From Apoda limacodes (taxonomy: Eukaryota > Arthropoda > Insecta > Lepidoptera > Limacodidae): a stretch of 64,000 nucleotides of DNA. The position numbers and the translations under genes were made by a program. This document shows, in pieces, positions 56,315 to 64,000 of the stretch. Position 1 is the stretch's first letter. Each line of letters begins with the position of its first letter. The stretch is taken from contig OX291554.1 in the NCBI GenBank assembly GCA_946406115.1, positions 16,193,092-16,257,091 on the forward strand, written 5' to 3'. The notes below the pieces were generated by a model. It was not told the DNA's origin. It made no database searches and saw only the letters and a program-made list of their open reading frames with translations.

Positions 56315-56720
56315 TTTTTTTTTTTTAAATACCACTAAGTTGGCAAACACGCTTACAGTCCGCCTGACGGTAACACCAGGGATATAACTCATACGTTGAT
56401 GGCCCTTTAGAAATCTAAAAACGTCTTGAAGGACGCCATACTGTTACTGTAGTCCTTAGAGAAAACCTTGGCAGGAGGCTCATTCTACAACCTAAGCGTT
56501 CGCGGAAGGAAATTTCTCTGCACCGCACTGTACGTAACCATTGGGGTTCTAAGATTTGAGGATAAATTCCCTGCCAATGTCGAGCGGTGCGATGGTACAA
56601 AGTAGCCGTGGGCATCATTTGGATCAATTCCTTAAAACACATCCCATTATACAAGCGGTAGAACACACATGGGCAAAGTCTCTCCTCATACTTAAGGGTT
56701 ACGGCTTGCTAATTTGGGAT
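56315..56720 (-). repeat. LINE 3'-end fragment, copy 7, between two repeat Z copies
   Basis: The minus strand reads MFYRLYNGMCFKELIQMMPT and ATLYHRTARHWQGIYPQILE, then the GGCGGACTG tail with poly-T at 56311-56326. 5'-truncated. Confidence 0.8.
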
Positions 56721-56726
56721 CGTCGA

Positions 56727-56850
56727 TGAGAAAAGCACTAAACAAGCCTTGGCTACCACTGATCATAACCGGACTCTGTGATGCCTGCCTCATTCCGCAT
56801 ACTCCGGTTCCCGGTTATGCTGCGTTTGCGGGCCGCGGCAGAGTTGTACT
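56727..56850 (+). repeat. Repeat Z, copy 3
   Basis: AAAAGCACTAAACAAGCCTT, ATAACCGGACTCTGTGATGC and GCGGGCCGCGGCAGAG match the other two copies. Confidence 0.65.
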
Positions 56851-57529
56851 ATATGTTTACAACGTGATCCGAAAGTCTTATCTTCCTTTTGTTAGCATTT
56901 GCCTTTCGAAGCAAAATCTATAAATTTTCGCGTTATTTCTACTTATTTAGTAAATGCTTTAAATGGTGCCTATAAGCGTAAAATTCTTATAAAAAAAACC
57001 CGTTAACTAATAAAATTTCGTACTAAACAGTTTATGACGTTTAAGGTGTATAATTTGCGAAGAATAAGTCCCATATGTAAGTACAGATAAACCGCCTGCC
57101 AAGGCTACTTGGCATATTATGCCTAAAATATGTAACCATCATGTAATGTAGGAAACGACAATATTCTGAGGTACTTTAGCTGACTACTAGGCTTCTAGTG
57201 CAGGGTTTTATGTTTTTGCTTTTAACTTAAGAGGCTTAGCAAGGAATATACGGCTTATTAAGCAACTTCAAGACTTACGTACATAAGTTCTTGTTATAGA
57301 TCAAATATATTCCACCATATATGTTAAGTTATTTAGTAACACATACATATTAATTAAAGATATTAAAGTTATTTTCGAAATGTTTGCTATTAAATTTATG
57401 AAGTAATATTTTGATTTTCTATTTAAAACCTTTTTAAAGGTTTCCTGGCTCTTAAACAACTAGCTATAAGATCAAATATTACACTGCAGTGCATTAGCAC
57501 TGGCACCCTTCCTTCCTTCCTTCTTACCA
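56851..57529. other. Intergenic; nothing recognised
   Basis: AT-rich, with a (CCTT)n run at 57510-57525. Confidence 0.3.
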
Positions 57530-57592
57530 CCATTCTTTATACTACCAGAGTGGCAAAAGAGCATACGCTTCGCCTGGTATTAAGTGGTTGTA
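57530..57592 (-). repeat. LINE 3'-tail fragment
   Basis: TTTATACTACCAGAGTGGCA, AAAGAGCATACGCTTCGCCT and GGTATTAAGTGG: a diverged reverse-complement tail of the CR1/Jockey-type LINE. Confidence 0.5.
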
Positions 57593-59799
57593 TCTATAAG
57601 CTGAAATTAAAGGCCAGCAGTTCAGCCCCTGAGACTTTACCGGAACTTACACTAGTGTTGGCAGAAAAATGGTATATAGCCAATTGCTCAACTAAGAGTG
57701 AAGCAGCCTTTCAGAGCGATGAAGAACAGATTTTTATCTAATGGTAATATGGTCTAGAGGCCGCATATTGATTGAGATAATCCTTTTTAAATGAAGATTC
57801 TTGCTTTGATTTTATTACATTATTTTGTTTATTACACACTTAAATTACACTGTTTAAATAGCACACATCATAAACAATGCTGAATTTCATGTTAATTTTG
57901 TATATATAAGAGTATGTAGATAAATAGATAATGATACCAGTTGAGTCTTGAGTTATTTAGTTTGTTCAACAACCTTTCAAAGGACAAAATCTCACAAAGG
58001 TTATATTAAATTTTAAAGTTGCTACGTGGCTTAGCCTAATTCTTAGATAGACATTTTGTGACCTAAGTAAATACAAACAACATACACAAAGCTTGTAAAA
58101 TTGTCATAAAACTTATCTTACAAAGTTTATAATTATAAACACACACATTTTGTTTGTTTTATTAATACTCGTGCTATGCTCGTGATAAATAGTACTGAAA
58201 TTAGCAACAATTGCATAAATGGCTATTGCAATACCGAGGTTAATAGATTTGTTTGTTATCTGACTAAATATTTGAAGTTTTAATCTCAGATTGTGTAGTG
58301 TTATTTAATAGTAATAAGGTAACAAAAAATAAAACTACATATTTGTTATCATTAAGGTATTAAGACATTAATATCATTATGAATTTTCTGCGCACATAAA
58401 TTTTAGATATCTCCCCTATCTGGTAATAAGTTTAATTTAATAAAAACAGGTTATATTCTTAAAAGATCAAAGTGAAAAATCTAGCATATTTGAATAGCTA
58501 ATTATAAATATACACTTAAAACCTAATTAAGCTATCTTAATGAAATCGGAGCTTTAATAATCCCTTAAGAAAATGTTCATGTACCTAAAAGGTTTTAGTA
58601 TCTTCCGTTTTTAGCACTGGCACGGCAATAAGAGAGTTGTTACGAACTACAAATTGCTTTATCGGAATTGTTAATGAAATGCAAATTACTTCTATCGGAA
58701 ATAAAGACCTACTTCATTTATTATTACAAATCTAATTGGGTTTCTAAGTATTTTCAGTACTGTTGGTATTTCATTTCATTTATTTTTATGTAACTCTATT
58801 TATTAACTTTTCTTGATGGAAGTTATTATAATAGGTTTGGAAATCGAAATCGCTAAATTAAGGTTTTTTTACGTTTTTGGATCTGGAAATCTTTTGCCAT
58901 TATTTCTAGAATGATGTTACACGTGTGTGTGTGTGTGTATGTTAGCTTTCGATTGCCCATCGATATCTAAAGAACGAATGAGCCAATTTATCTTTTGACC
59001 ATATCAATCGATACGCCACGTCTTGACTTAGATCTGCAAAGAGTTTGAGAAAAATCTGTCTAGCGGTATGTTTTCTATCGCTAAAAACTGTTTTTTTTTA
59101 AAGATGCAAAAAATATTCTCAAGAGACTAATTGTTTTGGTTTTAATTGACAACTAATAAATATTTAACTATAGTGTTATGTAATTCAAAGGCAAAATTGG
59201 TGTCCAAAACAGCAGGTCCTAAGACGAACTTCATTGCTCTCGAATTTGTCGAATAAAGTACCTATGTATGGAAATATATTACATCACATTAAAAAAATCC
59301 TATCTTGACGAGATCAATCGAGACAAAAACTGGCTTAGGATATATTTTAATTATATTTATAGTAATATAACATCCCACCAAAAACATTTTCGTGTAAAAT
59401 GTTGCCAAGAAGAGACCAAATGTAGAGCCAAGCTTCAAACTCTACACGGCCTAACTCTACAAACACTAACTTTACAAACTCTACAACAAAACAAAATATA
59501 TGGCTTTCGTTACTAAAAGAACTATTGTATAACAGAAAAACTTGGCTCTACATAGGATCTGGTAACTAACAGTGCGAGCCATATGGTCTTGTCTTGTCAA
59601 CAATTGAAAATGTTTTATCTTGTTGTAAGTTGCTTATAATTATATTTTTTGGTCTTTTAATTTTTTTTGAGGTGTACTTCTTGCACATCAGACATCTTTG
59701 CTTTTTTTTCTTTGTTGGTTTACTGTTTATAATAAGCGATAGTCAGAGCGATACTTGGCCCTTAGGCGATTATATTCGACTATAGTTGAATGTTGTGCT
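57593..59799. other. Intergenic; small simple repeats only
   Basis: AT-rich. It holds a (GT)n run at 58922-58938, a cluster of ACTCTACA words at 59436-59490, and a perfect 12-bp inverted pair TGTAGAGCCAAG (59421-59432) / CTTGGCTCTACA (59541-59552). No gene. Confidence 0.35.
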
Positions 59800-59994
59800 T
59801 TAATACCTACTACTAAAATCATTTTCCATAAGGTGAACACCTTGCAAATTAGTCACTCTAGAGAGTGCTACATAAGCCTGCCCACAAGAGAACGTGGATG
59901 ACTCAATATTCATTAGAGCATTATTTAAACTTAGCCCTTGACTTTTATGTATGGTGATAGCATACGCGACACAGATTGGAAACTGTTCACAGTG
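59800..59994 (-). pseudogene. Pif1/Helitron-type helicase C-terminal fragment
   Basis: The minus strand reads 64 open codons: CVAYAITIHKSQGLSL (helicase motif V, where the family has YAhThHKSQG) and FSCGQAYVALSRVTNLQGVH (motif VI, GQxYVALSRV). This is the last part of superfamily 1B helicases of the Pif1 type, found in Helitron RepHel proteins. No motif I-IV and no Rep domain nearby, and no ATG before CVAYAI, so a fragment. Which Pif1-like lineage it comes from is not resolved. Confidence 0.75.
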
Positions 59995-59999
59995 AATAA

Positions 60000-62489
60000 A
60001 TAATAATTAATAGTGCTAATTCGTGTCGGTAAAGATTTAACACTTATCGTCTTTTTTTGTTATTTATAAAGAGTTACATTATAAAAAACTAAATTCGCAT
60101 AAGTTGATTGGTTGCCTACGTCATCAAATTTTTTAGTCTGATCTCTGATACAGCTTATTACGATTTTTATCTTACAACAACTGGGGCCTACACCATTGTG
60201 ATTTGCCATTCCTATAGAAGTTTTCTTTTGCAAATACTTGAAAATTAAATACGAAGTACATGATTACAGTCATATTAGTATAGCAATGAAGTAATATTCT
60301 GAAACCTGATGAAAGCCCCCATATACACTTTTTTTCCTTAATTTAAGGGGTTGAGGGTCGATTTTTGTAAAAGCCTGAAATATATATTTTTTAGGGTTCT
60401 GTACCCAGAGAATGCCAACGGAGCCCTATTACTAAGACTACGCTGTCTGTCCGTCTGTCCAACCATTATAAGGCTTTGCTTTTTAGACCGGAATAGTTAG
60501 AAGCCTGTATTTTTCCAAAAATATGTGTTCTAATAGAGGACTACCTAACAAATCAAAAAAAAATTAAAAAGTTAAAATCTAAGAGACAACCCCATACAAG
60601 AAACACATTTTTGTTGTTTTTGCTCCATCGTAAAAACAGATAGACATACAAACTTCAAACTTGCGGTGAAAAATAGTGTGAACTCTAAAGTATAACAACA
60701 TACCTATAATAAAAACCGGGAAAACCCACACAAACTTCCATCCCCTATTTTAAGGGGTGTCGTGTGACTTACTTAAAATCCTGAAACATGTATTTTATTA
60801 TAACAAGGAGTCCCTACATCAATTTTCAGACCTCTAGCATTAATATTTGCGGAAGGCTCATACAAACTTCCATCCCCTTTAGGGGTAAAAGTTCCAAGTT
60901 TTAGAATTTTTTTGATGTTTACTAATGCTACCTTACATACCAAATTTCAGTTTTCTAGGACTTCAAAAAGTACCCTTAGAATTTTGATGATCACCAGTGA
61001 GTGCATAAGTAAGTGGCAAAATCGGGGTTTTTTAGATAGCAATAAAATCTAAAGTATAAGAGCTATGCAATTGAAACTTTTAATTTTAGTAAGTCTACTA
61101 TTGATATCATATTCCGAGATTTTTTTTTATTTGGAACAGTCGAAACCCAAGTTATAAGAGTTCAAAAAGACGACGAAGCGCTTCCAGAAAAGGTATAAAA
61201 GTTGGTAGTTACCTTAGTAACATATCTATTGTTTGGACATCTTGATAGAACCGTAAATGACGACACTGTCACACCTCTTGCCCAAAGATACCAATCCCGT
61301 AGCCTAGAACCCAATAACTGAGCTTTTTTTGTGATAAATCCAAATTTTAGACAACATTCATTCAGTTCCATTGCTTTTTGAGATGAGTTGTTACTAAAAG
61401 TTTAAATGGTGTATCTTTACAACTCGCCTAATATGACAGATTTATACGGTATCCGCGTGGGATAGGTCACGATGCTAAAGACAAATTTATTTATTTTATT
61501 TAAGTTTATCCTTCTTCAAGTAATTGGAGTCAAGTAATTGGAGACACTTATCGTGCAAAAATATCAATCATCTACAGGATTAAAAAGGGCTTTCGCCACA
61601 ACGTATAGAAACTGCATACGCCACTTCTTTTGTTTACCTATAAAACTTCAAAAGTCCGATGTTCGTTTGTTTGTTTATTTATTAATTTGTTTTTATATTG
61701 TTGCTGAAATTTAATTTACGTTTTTATAATTGCCTTAAGGACTTTTTTACAAGATGCAATGGTGTGTGGACAACTGCATTTTGTGGTTCGTCACCCACCT
61801 CCTATACTATATGTGTCCATCCAGTTCCCTTCTACCTGGCACATACCTGGACCAGAAACATTTGAAAATTGTCTACCTTAATTGTATTTACGAACTTCAA
61901 ACATACATATTACTTGATGACAAAATTGATTTGAACAACGTTAATATAGATATTCGTATTTATTTTCATACAACAAAACTTATTTGATGCGTGTACGACT
62001 CACACTAGACTTAAGTAAATAAATATCTTTTTATTGTAACAAATCAAAGTAACAAACAAGAAAAATATTTAAGGTATTTAAATGCAAAAAAGTTAAATAC
62101 TAAATAAAAAATATACAGTAAAAAATCAACAGTAACAAATTAAAATGAAATAAAAGATAATGAAAAAAAAATGGTATTAAAACGGTTATTGTTTTTTGAT
62201 TAATTTGTTTTAAATGTATCTTGGAATGAAAACGAAATCTGTTGTCTAAGAAAATTTTATCAAGCTGTGTCATCGGCAAACGACTCTTTGAATAGATTTA
62301 TTATTAGTCATTGTTCGCGACCCTCCTACTGCGGTTGATCTTCATAACTTCTGTCTTGGTTCTTTCGGACAAAACCTCTTCAAAATAAAAATGAACAAAG
62401 GAAAAGTTAACTTTGAGCTCCATTACCACATACGTAACTACTTATAACATTTTTAAGTGTTGACTGAATATTTATGAGTACCTGGAGGA
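60000..62489. other. Intergenic; decayed retroposon ends
   Basis: 60395-60470 carries TTAGGGTTCTGTACCCAGAG and CTATTACTAAGACTACGCTG, inverted relative to the repeat at 28.12-28.26 kb. 60480-61030 is a series of similar low-complexity blocks (ACTTCCATCCCC twice, near 60737 and 60867). A short duplication TCAAGTAATTGGAG occurs at 61517-61543. No gene. Confidence 0.4.
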
Positions 62490-62790
62490 TCGAGCTTTGG
62501 TCGTGTTTTTACACCCCATATATTGTCAAGTAGCTTTACTGTTGCTTAACAACGCCATCTATTGTCAAGTAGCCTTAGTGTTGCTGTGTCGGTAACAATA
62601 ATAGTCATATTTTTAGTATACCATTGCCTAAAAACACGGAAAAACCGACGTTTTCTAAAAATAAAACCTAGCTAGATCGATTTATCGCCCCCGAAACCAC
62701 CTGCATACTGAATTTCATAAAAATCGTAGGAGCCGTTTCCGAGATTTAATTATAAATATATATATACAAGAATTGCTCGTTTGAAGGTAT
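62490..62790 (+). repeat. LINE 3'-end repeat ('…atacaagaattgctcgttt')
   Basis: TAAAAACACGGAAAAACCGAC, AATTTCATAAAAATCGTAGG, AGCCGTTTCCGAGATTTAAT (in pieces) and TATATACAAGAATTGCTCGTTT form a common lepidopteran LINE end. Within it CTATTGTCAAGTAGC..TTA is duplicated with a ~45-bp period (62519-62590). Confidence 0.5.
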
Positions 62791-64000
62791 AAGATAGTTG
62801 CGTCTAGTTTGCAATATTGATAAACAATCACTCCGAGCGAACAATCGACCCACCACGAGCGAAGTTTCGAAACTGTTTTCCTTTTACAATATCAAGAAGC
62901 AGTTAAATAGTCGTTTCCTTTTCCGATGTATTGTCTATTCTTTGTTATTGGACTGTACAGAAATTTTAATGTAAATTTGCAGGCGTATTCAATAATGAAA
63001 ATATGCAGATATTTTTGCTATTTTGAATTTAGATTTGAATGCTTTTTCTACGTTTGCATAAAAAGAAATTTAATTTCATAGAAATATTTATTTATATTGT
63101 TATTGTCCGCTAGCTTGTTGTGGAATCTTATGAATTTTGAAGAGAACTATAATAAGCCCTCCGATCTGGCCACTTGTTCCATTACCAAGAGAGCTATCAT
63201 TTGTATTAAATTGGTGGTTATATAGGTAGGAGATAAATTTTATCATAGCAAGAGCGAAGCAAATTGGATCTGAACATTAAACTCAAGAGATCATCAAACT
63301 AGTATAATAAACTATGTTTGACTTGCATCGGCTCGATTCAGTAACACAAAAAAATCACTGTTTTCTTGTGGTCCTATTAATTTTTCACATAAAACTCCTC
63401 ATATCTAACAATATCAAGCACCAGCCACACACATAACAACTATTTGGAAATGGTTCTGCCTGTAGGGTCAAATATCTTCAAGGCTACCGGAAATTAAAAA
63501 ACTAAAAACTACATTAACTACTGTCATTGGTTGGTGCAAAAAAAAACAACTAACTGAATACACTGATCTCATTCTATGTGGAATAATTTACATTTTAAAG
63601 AAAGAGGTAATAGAGCGGGTTATACGATTAAAAAGGTCAAACCTTAAAACTGACAGCAGTACTATTGTTTCGTTTAAACCGGAGGAAGTAAAAGCAATGT
63701 TAAAAGATTGAAGTAGTTTGATAAGTGGCATTGCCATGCTGATTTTCGGTTTTCGCAAATATAAATACAGAAATATATATATAACCGAAAGCTATCCTGA
63801 CTCGGAACTTTGTCGAGAATATGCCGGACGTCAGCAGCTTTTATATGATTAATGATATTTAATATTCAAGAACCGACTGGCATGCGGCTGCCATGTTACA
63901 GGTGCCGATTTCGATTCCAGGTAAGAGATAACCAATATTTTTGCGAGACAACTTGAAAATTTGTTAATTTTTTAATTGTAAAGTTGTCTCGACTCTATTT
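62791..64000. other. Intergenic; possible SINE start at the window edge
   Basis: Mostly featureless. At 63870-63925 GGCATGCGGCTGCCATG and GATTTCGATTCCAGG resemble a tRNA-like box B region. A perfect 11-bp hairpin CGAGACAACTT/AAGTTGTCTCG lies at 63944-63954 / 63981-63991. Confidence 0.3.

Overview
The window looks like a moth or butterfly (lepidopteran) nuclear genome. It is AT-rich and intron-bearing, and it is packed with repeat types familiar from that order: Bel/Pao, a CR1/Jockey-type LINE, mariner, tRNA-derived SINEs, and several truncated LINE tails. There are no operons, ribosome binding sites, prophage or CRISPR arrays. Family names rest on motifs read by eye; no search was run.

The host gene content is two paralogous chemoreceptor genes of the insect gustatory receptor (GR) family. 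Both are on the minus strand, in tandem, with start codons about 29.8 kb apart. I assembled both by hand from splice sites. GR-A has exons at 12885-13538, 10992-11069, 9889-10036 and 2868-3040. GR-B has exons at 42652-43305, 38520-38597, 34865-35012 and 33759-33931. Exon lengths (654, 78, 148 and 173 bp) and intron phases (0, 0, 1) are identical, and each joins to an open frame of 350 residues with seven hydrophobic segments and the GR C-terminal TY(x5)Q motif. A block of about 100 bp directly upstream of each start codon is conserved.

Nearly everything else is repeats, mostly decayed. 0.7-1.4 kb: Bel/Pao protease/RT fragment. 2.4-2.7 kb: N-terminal piece of a Crypton-like recombinase. 3.5-4.8 kb: LINE RT. 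5.2-6.6 kb: mariner split by a 328-bp TTAA-flanked MITE. 6.8-9.3 kb: TIR-bounded segment with a THAP zinc-finger first exon (P-like). 14.5-17.2 kb: longest LINE copy (EN plus RT). 17.6-24.6 and 28.3-30.8 kb: two copies of an unfamiliar repeat of about 2.5 kb carrying 5S-rRNA-like sequence and a SINE-type tail; the first is split by 4.2 kb of unidentified DNA. 32.7-33.5 kb: minisatellite just past GR-B. 43.5-45.1 kb: LINE whose 3' end stops about 200 bp before the GR-B start. 50.5-52.6 kb: Crypton-like tyrosine recombinase relic plus an exact 80-bp copy of part of it inside another repeat. 52.8-53.2 kb: fold-back. 59.8-60.0 kb: Pif1/Helitron-type helicase relic.

The main biological content is a recent GR duplication whose introns, flanks and intergenic space have been filled by transposons. 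I did not find a clearly new biological system. The most unusual items are the templated 80-bp Crypton insertion, the nested MITE/mariner, the P-like THAP element, the in-frame duplication of the GR-B stop region, and the 4.2-kb insertion with CpG-richer ends.
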